This document shows, in pieces, positions 20,400 through 31,906 of a stretch of DNA of 64,000 nt. A program made the position numbers and the translations under genes. Source of the DNA: Mantis religiosa (taxonomy: Eukaryota > Arthropoda > Insecta > Mantodea > Mantidae); assembly GCA_030765055.1 (NCBI GenBank), contig CM060953.1, positions 16,460,134-16,524,133 on the forward strand, read 5' to 3'. The notes beneath the pieces were generated by a model, which worked only from the letters and a program-made list of their open reading frames with translations, did no database searches and was not told where the DNA came from. Numbering within the stretch: the stretch's first letter is position 1; each line of letters opens with the position of its first letter.

Positions 20400-22190
20400 T
20401 TTCATTCCTTTGTTCATAACGTGGGCTTTTAAGTTATAAGCACGTTCCCTGCAACTATTAGCCTAATTTATTACTTTTATAGTGCCTATAAATGCATATT
20501 TCATACGTTGGTGCCTATTCTGCTTATTAGTGCCTAAAACTGCCTTTTTAGCGAATTTCTCCTGCTTGTAGTGACATCAACTTTTGCATTTGTTGCTTTC
20601 AACGTGAAGTTTTCGGGGAAGAGAAATTTCTTACTGCTGCACATTGGATATACAAAAATGGGTTTATTTAGGAGACACATTTGTACAAATTGGCACAAAA
20701 CTTACAACAATACTAAATTTAGTATTTTGGTGTTAAAATTAATATAGACATACTTCAATAAAATAAAGAAAACTTGACATGGCCATTTAAATAACCCTAC
20801 ACCTGTATCGTAGCTGCTATTACGTAATTTTAACTTCATATTTATCAGACTGCATATTTTACACATTTTCCTAACTTCAAAATGTTCCACAGGATGCAGT
20901 CTTCTATTAATCTGTATGAATTCTAAACACGCCTCTAAGGGCAACTGCATATTAAGTGTACCCATTTACATTTGTTGCGCTTTTGTTATTTGTATTGAAA
21001 AGTATAATAATGCTTACTTCTTACTGAAAAAGCTTAGGAAAATAAAAATTGTTAAATACGTATTATTATTTTTTCCCTTCGTTGATATGGCGAACACAAA
21101 TATTTCACGAAGGTACAGGTCACTAATAGGTTAAAATAGGTACAGAAACTGATATCCCAAGCATTAATTTTTAAATTGCAATATGTGGGACATTTTGAAA
21201 ATCGCCTGTAATTTAGACATAAACTGTTAATCCCTAAGAAACTATTGCAACTAGAAAGCTGAAACTTGTTATTAGTCCATTATTGATCGATCACAAAAGT
21301 AAACGAAACAAATCTAATAAAAGCTTCAGATATTTCAATTTTCACCCTTAAACCGCCCCCCCCCCCAAACCTATGTTTTTATTTTTTGACATAGCTAATT
21401 ACTTCACACCTTTCTGCACATTATAGTTCTTGCTTAGTGAAGTGGATTTATCTGTATTTTAATTACACGACCGTATCATTTATTTTAACTTGTTGTGGAG
21501 CCATTTATGACATTTAGAATAAATGTAGAACTATTTCGCCTTGGAAACCGTTTAGCGGATTTGTTGCAGCATATGCTGCGATGATTGTAATTTTGTTAGA
21601 GTGCATTTTAAGAGCCATGTTACTAAAATGGTGTATTTCTAAGTGTTTAATTAGCAAATATTTAGTGCCTATTTTGCCCATTTTTAGTGCCTTTTTGCCT
21701 GCATATTTCACACATTTTAGTTCCTATATATACGCACCCTAATGATTATACTACATTTTCCACAGCGACTACTACGTTCTTTTGTTTATACCGTCTTCCT
21801 TTCTGTAATTACAAAACTCGCTTTGCTTTGAAAAATGCAAACAGACCAAACTGCAGTAAGCTGCTGTTAAAGAACCATCTAGCTCATCATCAGTTACACT
21901 TCGACATTTATGGTCCTAGAGCTTTTATGCATTCTGTTTAATCTTGTGATTAATTAGAGGCGTGGATAATACGGAATGCCTTAAGCAGTTAACTCTGTTG
22001 ACCCAAGCGCTTATGCAGAAATAAGAAATAGGTTACACGCTTTAGTCTTCGAAACAGGTGGCTAATGCCACTTCTACTTTTGTAAGCAGAGGTATGTGCA
22101 AACTATGTAGACCAAATGTTTTGAAGGCGTGTGAATCCAAAACTCCATTTATTGAAGAAAAAAGAAAAATAGACTTCATTTATATTTGTG
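20400..22190. other. AT-rich stretch with gtgcctatt motifs
   Basis: Words such as tagtgcctataaatg, tggtgcctattctgc, tagtgcctattttgcc and tagtgcctttttgcctgc occur at 20,480-20,545 and 21,660-21,710 in the same orientation, suggesting a decayed transposable element between or around them. No frame is convincing. A C run lies at 21,355-21,366. Confidence 0.35.
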
Positions 22191-22215
22191 TACGTGAAGA
22201 TGAGAACAAAAAATA

Positions 22216-23165
22216 AAAATAAGATAATGTTTATCTTTAAGCAGGTAGAGCAATAACTGTTTGTACAAGAGTAGAGAAAGTCATGTATACATCACAGAAC
22301 GACCAGCTGTTTAAAACATTTGACTATCACTTAAAGTCTACTGTATTCCCTTGTAGCTACAATAAGATAATGTTTATCTTGAAGTAGATACAGCAATAAG
22401 TGTTTGTACAAGAGTAGAGAAAGTCATGTATATGTCACATAACGACCAAAACATTTGACTATCACTTGAAGTCTACTGTATTCCCTTATAACTATAATAA
22501 GATAATGTTTATCTTGAAGTAGATGCAGCAATAAATGTTTGTACAAGAGTAGAGAAAGGCATTTATACATCACATAACGATCAGCTGTTTAAAACATTTG
22601 ACTATCACTTAAAGTCCTCCCTTGTATTCCCTTGTAACTACAATAAGATGTTTATCTTGAAGTAGATAGAGCAATAAGTGTTTGTACAAGAGTAGAGAAA
22701 GTCATGTATACATCATATAACGACCAGCTGTTTAAAACATTTGACTATCAGCTAAAGTCTACTGTATTCCCTTGTAACTACAATAAGATAATGTTTATCT
22801 TGAAGTAGATAGAGCAATAAGTGTTTGTACAAGAGTAGAGAAAGTCATGTATACATCATATAACGACCAGCTGTTTAAAACATTTGACTATCACCTAAAG
22901 TCTACTGTATTCCCTTGTAACTACAATAAGATAATGTTTATCTTGAAGTAGATAGAGCAATAAGTGTTTGTACAAGAGCAGAGAAAGTCATATATACATC
23001 ACATAGCGACCAAAACATTTGACTATGACTTAAAGTCTACTGTATTCCCTTGTACCTACAATAAGGTAATGTTTATCTTGAAGTCCCTAGAGCAATATAC
23101 AAATGTAGAGAAAGCCATGTGGACACAACACATCCGATTTAATCATACAAGTTTACAACAGGGGG
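22216..23165 (+). repeat. 143-bp minisatellite, array 1 (about 7 units)
   Basis: The near-palindromic core AAGATAATGTTTATCTT (or a variant) starts at 22,221, 22,364, 22,499, 22,645, 22,785, 22,928 and 23,063, so periods are 143, 135, 146, 140, 143, 135. Each unit also has gtttgtacaagagtagag, gaccagctgtttaaaac and atttgactatcacttaaag. The 135-bp units lack gctgttta. The last unit degenerates. Confidence 0.92.
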
Positions 23166-26100
23166 CCTGACAAAAATATGGATGATGACGTAATGAGCCG
23201 CGTGTTAAATTGCACTGCAGAGGGCGTATATTAAAACAGAGCACGAGTAATGTTAGTAATGGTAACCGCAGCGTCGGGCCGTTGCAGATAACCGTTATAA
23301 AAAATATGTGACTGCAACAATGTCAGCACGAACCGTCAAGTTTCGATAGAAATAAACACCCGGCGTCGGGGAGAAACCTAAAAACATGCTTCCTCCTTCT
23401 TCATAAGTGATGACGTAGCGATGCTGAAACTTGGAAACTCGCATGATTCATTATTCATTCCCTTTAGATGTTAACGACTATGGGATTACGAATTGGTTTA
23501 GTGATCCGTTGAGCCATTATTCATTCTTTATGAGCGCCATTACGTCATTAGCGATCGAAATTGAAGAATAGATTCTCTTTGGATAACAAAAGCCTTTCGG
23601 AAAGAATGGAAGCATAATTTGAGACGAATTTACAAGGGTAGGAACAAAGAATAATAATGTGAATGTGCCATGGGAAAGGAGAAGCTTTCAGAAAACTGGA
23701 TGTATTGACTGCTACTTGAAATTCCATTTGTTAAACAGAAAACGTTTCGTCTGATGGCCGGCCTCAAAACACACGTGTGCAATGTCATGCTTCTTTGTGT
23801 CCTTTCTTTCATAATTCTATCTTTAAATAATTAAAGAAACACGCAAATAGAGACGTCAAATCGTTGTTTAAAATGGACATCTCTTAAAGTGCACAGCTCA
23901 TGTAAAATAAGATTTTTGAGGCGTTAAAGTCTCATGTCTTTGTTTATGTTTCAAATACTTAAACCGTTGCCAAGTGATCGTTATTTGTTTTATCCTGCAG
24001 CCAAAGAAAGATGGAATTTAAAATATACTAAATAGTTATTTGCTTTTCAAGAAATCTGACAATCGCTTTGACGAAATGTGTAAATCTTGAATGAAATGCC
24101 ACAAGAACAGTAAATGTAAGCCTTCAGATATACAAAAGTAATTTTAAACTAGTATTTAAATGGAAAATTAACTATTAGTTAAATTTTTAACAAATAAGTC
24201 TTAAAGGTTTTAAAAAACATCATATATTTCCGATAACTTAAGGAAAGTAGGACGTGTGAAGTCTTAATGCCGAAACAGTTTTCAATAATTTTATGCAGTT
24301 GTGATCCCTAAAAATTCATTGAAGTTTACTTTACAGAAATTGCAGTTATCTTTAAAAGCATAATTTACTTCCAATATCATTTATTTTTTGCAGTTCCTTC
24401 TGGCGTTGCCATGGAATACAGAATCCAGCACACAGTGACATCATTTAAACATTTGACTATCACTTCGGATTTCATATCCAAAATGTGTTATAAAACTGCG
24501 TTTCCGAAGGTTTACATTATCTAATATCAAACATAAAGTAAAATAAACTTCTTTAGTAAAGTTTCGTATAAAAGTATGCGATACTAGTAAACAATGAATG
24601 TGAATTCACACGTCATATTATGTAAAGGGGTAATCATTCAGTTGTTTTTCCCGATTTTGCTTAGTCTATGGAATTCCAAGGCCCACAAATAAAGATTGGA
24701 CTATGGTTAACTATTACATTTGCTTTATACCTCAAAGGAAGTGCTAAAGAAAGGATTTCTGCATATGTTTACTCGATTAATCTAAGGTAAGTATACAAAT
24801 AAAACTTATAAAAACAGATTACAGAATGGATATGAAAATAAACCATAGTGCGTAGAAAAATATGTTTTTTAACGGGTCAGGTTTGTATAATTAAAATTAG
24901 AGTTCTTTGTAAAGGACTGCTTTTCTCAAAATTAAATGTTTTGAGTTTGTTTCGTATGTGGCTGGATCACAATTAATTAAATTGTTATCATTCCATTAAT
25001 CTTTGGAATCGAGACAGAAAGTTACATATTGTTAGTGCATATAACTTATATTAAATAACTTTTTTGTGGTGTTAAGAATTTACAAAATATTTTGTGTTAC
25101 TTTTCTGAATTTTGCAATATTTACACCTCCTTGAAACGAAAACATTTCATTCCTTTTTTTTCCTTGGACATAAAACGAGAATGAAATTTCAAACGCATCA
25201 CCCAGCAAGCAGTTCTTTAAAACATTTGACTATCACGTAAAAGTATCTACGGTAAGATAATGTTTCCCTTGATTGACATCAAGTAGATAGAGGAATAACT
25301 GTTCGCTGAAGAATGGTTACATAAATTTATGTGAACATAAATTAAATTAGTACAAATTAAAGTGAATGATGACACAAAAATTAAAATCTAAATCAAGAAA
25401 TAGTAATAATATTAATAAAATAAAAATTAATAAATAGTAAATAACATTTTAACAATAGATATTTCAAACAGTATCCAAGTTCTGGTAAGAAAATGGTTTA
25501 CAATTTCCTGCTTCCTTTTTATTTTACGAAACAAATTGCTTCTATAACAATAAGAGATAACCCTACCGTTACCGCCAATTGATAACAAATGTTTGTTTAC
25601 AGGAAATGCCTGAAATCATTCCTGGAAAACGCATAAATGTACAAAAACTTTTCCATCCAACAGGACAGAAAAAAAACTAACAACTGAATATCTGGATATC
25701 GTGAAGGTCATCACCATGGATACAGCCCTTATCTACACCTTGCGACATCATTTCGTTTCCAAAAATTACAAATGCAACGAATGGATTACTTTTTCACCAT
25801 CACTTGTTTATCAGTTTCTCTCTCTCTCGTGTACCATCCTCGTTTCACAGTGTTTAGTATATAATAGGAGCCAACTTGGTGTTTCCTACCTGTCCTTATA
25901 TAGTCCATAAAGATATAATTAGTTCACAAGGATCTGTAAAACTTGCAATGCTGGTCGATCATCATATAATAAAATAAAAAAAATGGATGAAGCAGTCGAA
26001 AATTATAAAAAAAAAAAGTTATTTCTAGAATACCTTAGGTACAGTGGCATCACTGTTTAAAAGTTGACTTCATCGAACGCATTTATATATTGATGTTAGA

Positions 26101-27453
26101 GGGAAATAGTTTATAATCAATATTAACTTATTTTCAGGAAAATTCCTCCATGCAAATGTGCCCTCTTCACCATTTTGATTAAAATTCCAGGTGTCTTAAT
26201 ATTATCTTCGAAACAAATGAAACATAAGCTTTGAATTTTCTGCTAATGGTCTGTTAAGTGTTTTGAATCTTTAAACATTGAGGAATTTTGTCTAAAATTT
26301 ACAATATATACAAATTTACATAATGTGTCCCAAATTTTAATCGAAAGCTACAATTTTTTGAGGAAAAAGAGTGGTTGCAGTTCTTCGTGTTGTATTTTGT
26401 AACATATAGAGTCTAATAGAGTTCCATTTAAAGAGGGCATTTTGTGTTCAGAGGGCCTTGAAACGTTATTTTAGTGGAATTTTGATAGAACATTTTAGGT
26501 CAGAATGCCACATTTTCATGACGTGCTAGATACTGTATCAGAAGCAGCAATTTAATTCACAGAGACGTAAAGTAAAAAAGAAGAATTAAGTGAAAAGGTC
26601 GAGAGTTGTATGGCACTTTAGTTAGTTTTTGTCCATTTAAAAGCATTATCTACATCATTAAAATGGGGTTTCTTCTTTAAAGCGGCATTTTTAACGTGGT
26701 TTGTTCCGTTGTCCAAATTGCGGAATTTTAATTCGCTACAGGTTGTACAAGACTTGCTAATTACCTCCCTTCCTGCACGTTAAAGTTATGTGTTTGTAAA
26801 AGCAACAGAATTATTTATTATAAAGAGGGAGGTGTTCACATATCGCCCCCCCCCCCTCCCTCTTAATGTGTGCTCGGCGCTGAAAACCTGAGTACAGTTT
26901 AAAAGTGGAACGAGGAAGGAAGGAAGGAAGAGATGCTCTCTGCCGGTCGTAAAAGGAAACAACCTCGCGTGCAAATGACTCCGAAAACCTTAAAGGTGAC
27001 AACATAGTGGCCTTTTAAAAAAAAACAACAGAACTTGATGTGTTTATGGGGCACGGATGTAAAACTCTTAAAGTGTTGAGTAAACGATGTAAAGTGCCAG
27101 TGATGTTTTACTGTTCGAAGTTCATAAACGTCTGTTGCTATTGTTGTGCCGCTGGCTAGACGCGCTCGTTGTCATGGTGACGATGGTTATTGGGTGCTAG
27201 TGAAGTAAGGAAAACTACATTCTGTTCTAATTGTTGTATTTTCCGTCGTAATAACAAAACACTATTTAGCAACAACTTGGCAAGACATTGTCGGCAAATG
27301 TTGCGATGGAGAACAGCATTTCGTAGCAACGGCTTGTAGAATAGGAACACGATGTTCATTTTTTTATCTCTTGGCCATGCAAAAAAAAAGTAATTTTAAA
27401 GTCATCACAATAGAAACCAGCTGTAAAAAACAATAGACCTTAAGTCTATTGTA
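23166..27453. other. AT-rich, no gene; orphan 143-bp repeat pieces
   Basis: No supported coding region. Single fragments of the 143-bp repeat occur at about 24,448-24,470 and 25,215-25,275 (aaacatttgactatcac, gataatgttt). A C/T run lies at 26,845-26,862. An X-box-like GTTGTCATGGTGAC is at 27,168-27,181. Confidence 0.4.
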
Positions 27454-27629
27454 CGAGGTGAATTCAAGTTAAACAGCACATATTTTTTGTAGGGCTGCGA
27501 CCAGATAGGTAATTCTGTTCTTTTTATATACACGTGGACTCTTTGTGAATGTGTGACAGATGGCAGCACTGTACAGTGCATACAACTCTAGTGGCAGTGA
27601 CGAGAGCAAGAACTGGTTTTAATACTTAA

Positions 27630-27693
27630 AATGTCGAGGTTTTCATTGCAAGAACAGCGTAGAATCATTCGTTTTCTCCATTTTCGTGGTGAC
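27630..27693 (+). pseudogene. mariner transposase N-terminus, left arm
   Basis: MSRFSLQEQRRIIRFLHFRG, typical of the first residues of mariner transposases of this group. It is cut by the insertion at 27,694. The frame would continue at 28,369 with VTPTESHRQLSET. Confidence 0.75.
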
Positions 27694-28368
27694 GTATTTA
27701 AGCGGGGATCCAGGGGGACCGGACCCCCCAAATGAATACACTTCAAAATTTTAATAAATAGTTGAAATAAAACAGTTTAAAATAAATATATAAAGCTTAT
27801 TCAAACTTCTCATCTTAACGTCTCTATTCACTGTTATACAGGCATGAAGTTATGAAAGAGATAAACGAAATGTTACTGCAATGCAGCCGTAGAACTCGTT
27901 AAAATACAAAAATAATGTCAATTACAATAATGTAATGCAAAGTTAACCAATTCCGATATATTATTATTTGTTGATTAGAATTTCCAGATACTTAAGGGTA
28001 TGTAATTTTTAACTTCAAAGTTCCTTTTCCCTTTTTCATTCAAGGAGAACTAATACTTCAAATGCTTCAATCAGTGGTTCGCTTTTTAAATATCTGATTG
28101 CTGCTTATATCACTTTATCCCAGCTATAAAAACAATGTGCAAGGCCTTTATACAGACTTTATCCAAAGAAACTAGACAAAAACAAACTTTTCTAAGAACA
28201 ATTTGTACAAGCTGGGGTGGAGAAAGTCATCTCAATGTAATAGATTACATGTGTTTTTATTCTTTACTAACATGAAAAAAACCTCATCACCGATTAATCA
28301 TTTATTAAAAGCAAATAATTTAACGTAAAATTTTGGAACGCCCCCCGGAAACTGACACCTATGCCTGT
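27694..28368. mobile_element. 675-bp insertion in the left arm, class unknown
   Basis: Flanked by gtgac at 27,689-27,693 and 28,369-28,373. The right arm of the host element shows the uninterrupted version, which defines the borders. Near both ends are G- or C-rich words (gggggaccggacccccc; cgccccccgg). No coding capacity. It could be a non-autonomous DNA transposon. Confidence 0.55.
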
Positions 28369-28389
28369 GTGACACCTACTGAAAGTCAT

Positions 28390-29210
28390 CGCAGTTGAGT
28401 GAGACATATAGTGATGATGCCATTGATGTGTCCTGGGTACGACATTTCAATGTAGGCAGAACATCGTGTGACAACAAACCAAGACAGTTAAGTGAGGCAT
28501 GTGATGATGGTACCATGGATGTGTCTAATGCACCTTCCTGGGTGCGACAGTTCAATGTAGGCAGAACATCGTGTGACAACCAAGACAGTTAAGTGAGGCA
28601 TGTGGTGATGGTACCATGGATGTGTCTAATGTGCGTTCCTGGGTGTGACAGTTTAATGAAGACAGAACATCGTGTGACAACAAACCAAGACAGTTAAGTG
28701 AGGCATGTGGTGATGGTACCATGGATGTGTCTAATGTACGTTCCTGGGTGTGACAGTTCAATGAAGTCAGAACATCGTGTGACAACAAACCAAGACAGTT
28801 AAGTGAGGCATGTGATGATGGTACCATGGATGTGTCTAATGTACGTTCCTGGGTGTGACAGTTCAATGTAGGCAGAACATCGTGTGACAACCAAGACAGT
28901 TAAGTGAGGCATGTGGTGATGGTACCATGGATGTGTCTAATGTGCGTTCCTGGGTGTGACATTTCAATGAAGACAGAACATCGTGTGACAACAAACCAAG
29001 ACAGTTAAGTGAGGCATGTGGTGATGGTATCATGGATGTGTCTAATGTACGTTCCTGGGTGTGACAGTTCAATGAAGACAGAACATCGTGTGACAACAAA
29101 CCAAGACAGTTAAGTGAGGCATGTGATGATGGTACCATGGATGTGTCTAATGTACCTTCCTGGGTACGACAGTTCAATGTAGGCAGAACATCGTGTGACA
29201 ACCAAGACAG
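28390..29210 (+). repeat. 105-bp helix-turn-helix repeat, left arm (8 units)
   Basis: A divergent first unit (28,390-28,482), then units starting with gacagttaagtgaggcatg at 28,483, 28,584, 28,689, 28,794, 28,895, 29,000 and 29,105, ending at 29,206. Lengths run 101, 105, 105, 101, 105, 105, 101. The 101-bp units lack aaac and shift the frame, and gtgtgac for gtgcgac gives stops in several units. Confidence 0.95.
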
Positions 29211-29355
29211 TCACGGCCTGGCCACTACCGGTCCGACGACATGACCCAGCGAGTGGAGAACATTGTTTTGGAGGATCGCGTTTGAGCATTTTCAGATCTT
29301 CATGCAGGATTGTGTGAAAATATCCCATGGAAATGCTAATTTTGGAGGCGATGTC
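29211..29355. pseudogene. Junction of the two mariner halves
   Basis: On the plus strand 29,211-29,275 continues the left half past the repeat: RPGHYRSDDMTQRVENIVLEDR, the linker and start of the second DNA-binding helix region. On the minus strand 29,355-29,276 continues the right half: TVADIASKISISMGYFHTIL, then HEDLKMLK. In an intact transposase the second segment directly follows the first (..LEDRR + VTVADIA..), so an inversion or template switch joined the two here. Confidence 0.7.
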
Positions 29356-31455
29356 TGCAACTGTCTTGGTTTGTTGTCACACGATGCTCTGCCTTCAATG
29401 AACTGTCGCACCCAGGAACGTACAATAGACACATCCATGGTACCATCCGCATATGCCTCACTTAACTGTCTTGGTTTGTTGTCACACGATGTTCTGTCTT
29501 CATTGAACTGTCGCACCCAGGAACGTACATTAGACACATCCATGGTATCATCACCACATGCCTCACTTAACTGTCTTGGTTGGTTGTCACACGATGTTCT
29601 GTTTTCATTGAACTGTCGCACCCAGGAACGTACATTAGACACATCCATGGTACCATCACCACATGCCTCACTTAACTGTCTTGGTTTGTTGTCACACGAT
29701 GTTCTGTCTTCATTGAACTGTCGCACCCAGGAACGTACATTAGACACATCCATGGTACCAACACCACATGCCTCACTTAACTGTCTTGGTTTGTTGTCAG
29801 ACGATGTTCTGTCTTCATTGAACTGTCGCACCCAGGAACGCACATTAGACACATCCATGGTACCATCACCACATGCCTCACTTAACTGTCTTGGTTTGTT
29901 GTCACACGATGTTCTGTCTTCATTGAACTGTCGCACCCAGGAACGTACATTAGACACATCCATGATACCATCACCACATGCCTCACTTAACTGTCTTGGT
30001 TTGTTGTCAGACGATGTTCTGTCTTCATTGAACTGTCGCACCCAGGAACGCACTTTAGACACATCCATGGTACCATCACCACATGCCTCATTTAACTGTC
30101 TTGGTTTGTTGTCAGACGATGTTCTGCCTTCATTGAATTGTCGCACCCAGGAACGCACATTAGACACATCCATGGTACCATCACCACATGCCTCACTTAA
30201 CTGTCTTGGTTTGTTGTCAGACGATGTTCTGCCTTCATTGAATTGTCGCACCCAGGAACGTACATTAGACACATCCTGGTACCATCACAACATGCCTCAC
30301 TTAACTGTCTTGGTTTGTTGTCACACGATGTTCTGTCTTCATTGAACTGTCGCACCCAGAAACGTACATTAGACACATCCATGTTACCATCACCACATGC
30401 CTCACTTAACTGTCTTGGTTTGTTGTCACACGATGTTCTGCCTACATTGAACTGTCGCACCCAGGAATGCACATTAGACACATCCGTGGTACCATCACCA
30501 CATGCCTCACTTAACTGTCTTGGTTTGTTGTCAGACGATGTTCTGCCTTCATTGAACTGTCGCACCCAGGAACGTACATTAGACACATCCATGGTACCAT
30601 CACCACATGCCTCACTTAACTGTCTTGGTTTGTTGTCACACGATGTTCTGCCTTCATTGAACTGTCGCACCCAGAAACGCACATTAGACACATCCATGGT
30701 ACTATCACCACATGTCTCACTTAACTGCCTTGGTTTGTTGTCACACGATGTTCTGTCTTCATTGAACTGTCGCACCCAGAAACGTACATTAGACACATCC
30801 ATGGTACTATCACCACATGTCTCACTTAACTGCCTTGGTTTGTTGTCAGACGATGTTCTGCCTTCATTGAACTGTCGCACCCAGAAACGTACATTAGACA
30901 CATCCATGGTACCATCACCACATGCCTCACTTAACTGTCTTGGTTTGTTGTCAGACGATGTTCTGCCTTCATTGAACTGTCGCACTCAGAAACGTACATT
31001 AGACACATCCATGATACCATCACCGCATGTCTCACTTAACTGCCTTGGTTTGTTGTCAGACGATGTTGTGCCTTCATTGAACTGTCGCACTCAGAAACGT
31101 ACATTAGACACATCCATGATACCATCACCGCATGTCTCACTTAACTGCCTTGGTTTGTTGTCAGACGATGTTGTGCCTTCATTGAACTGTCGCACCCAGG
31201 AACGCACTTTAGACACATCCATGGTACCATCACCACATGCCTCACTTAACTGTCTTGGTTTGTTGTCACACGATGTTCTGTCTTCATTAAACTGTCACAC
31301 CCAGGAACGCACATTAGATACGTCCATGGTACCATCACCACATGCCTTACTCAACTGTCTTGGTTTGTTGTCACACGATGCTCTGCCTTCATTGAACTGT
31401 CGCACCCAGGAACGCACTTTAGACACATCCATTGTAACATCACCACATGCCTCAC
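29356..31455 (-). repeat. 105-bp helix-turn-helix repeat, right arm (20 units)
   Basis: On the + strand cttaactgtcttgg recurs every 105 bases from 29,356 to 31,455, with one single-base deletion near 30,268. The minus-strand translation is a 35-residue unit, RQLSEACGDGTMDVSNVR then SWVRQFNEDRTSCDNKP. It stays open for 326 and 262 residues in overlapping frames. The + strand frame is also open (360 and 408 residues) only because the unit has no stop in that frame. Copies differ by a few bases (e.g. GRT/DRT, SCD/SSD). Confidence 0.95.
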
Positions 31456-31679
31456 TCAACTGGCGATGAATTATAATAGGCGTAACACCACGAAAATGGA
31501 GAAAACGAATGATTACACGTTGTTCTTGCAAAGGAAACGTCTCCATTTTAAGTATGAGAGATTTTAAGGCTCTCACAAAGAGTCCACGTGTGTTTATCAA
31601 TAAAAAAAGCAGAAGTTTATATCTGATACCAGTTCTGAAAAAATAGGAGGTGTTTGTTATTACTTGAAGGCACCGCGCA
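31456..31679 (-). pseudogene. mariner transposase N-terminus and 5' end, right arm
   Basis: METFPLQEQRVIIRFLHFRG followed by VTPIIIHRQLSEACGDVT, in frame with the repeats. Upstream (toward 31,679) lies the 5' leader and inverted end shared with the left arm. This shows what an uninterrupted start looks like. Confidence 0.75.
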
Positions 31680-31845
31680 TATACATGAAAATTATCGACA
31701 AGTAAATGTTTCTGTGGATTAACATAGATAAAGAAACAAATGTCTGCAAGAAAAGTTTGTACAAAAATACAGAAAGTTAATGTGATTGCCATAGCCAAGA
31801 TTTATACATTTAGGATGAAAATGGACTTTGACGCTTTAGATCCGT

Positions 31846-31904
31846 ATCATCATCGTCGTCGTCGTCATCATCATCATCATCGTCGTTGTCGTCATCATCA
31901 TCTA
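31846..31904. repeat. (TCA/TCG)n microsatellite, left portion
   Basis: Imperfect tcatcatcgtcgtcgtcatc tract. It appears to be continuous with the repeats at 32,638 onward, split by the transposon at 31,907-32,635. Confidence 0.85.
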
Positions 31905-31906
31905 TA

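Larger units (their letters stand above)
27454..31679. mobile_element. Foldback-like mariner derivative with two 5' ends
   Basis: The left outer end (TA at 27,452-27,453, then CGAGGTGAATTCAAGTTAA) and the right outer end (reverse complement, CGCGGTGCCTTCAAGTAATA) are related. Each leads inward through a shared leader (ACACGTGGACTCTTTGTGA, ATACTTAAAATG) to the start of a mariner transposase. The two halves face each other and meet near 29,276. Each half has a tandemly amplified 105-bp helix-turn-helix segment: about 8 copies in the left arm and 20 in the right. A 675-bp sequence is inserted in the left arm. Confidence 0.72.

Noticed and set aside
28390..31455. Regularly spaced repeats as a CRISPR array
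   Set aside because: Units are contiguous 105-bp tandem copies with no unique spacers, no cas genes, and eukaryotic transposon content.
29263..31469. Plus-strand frames of 360 and 408 residues as genes
   Set aside because: Antisense of the mariner helix-turn-helix repeat; open only because the 105-bp unit lacks a stop in that frame.
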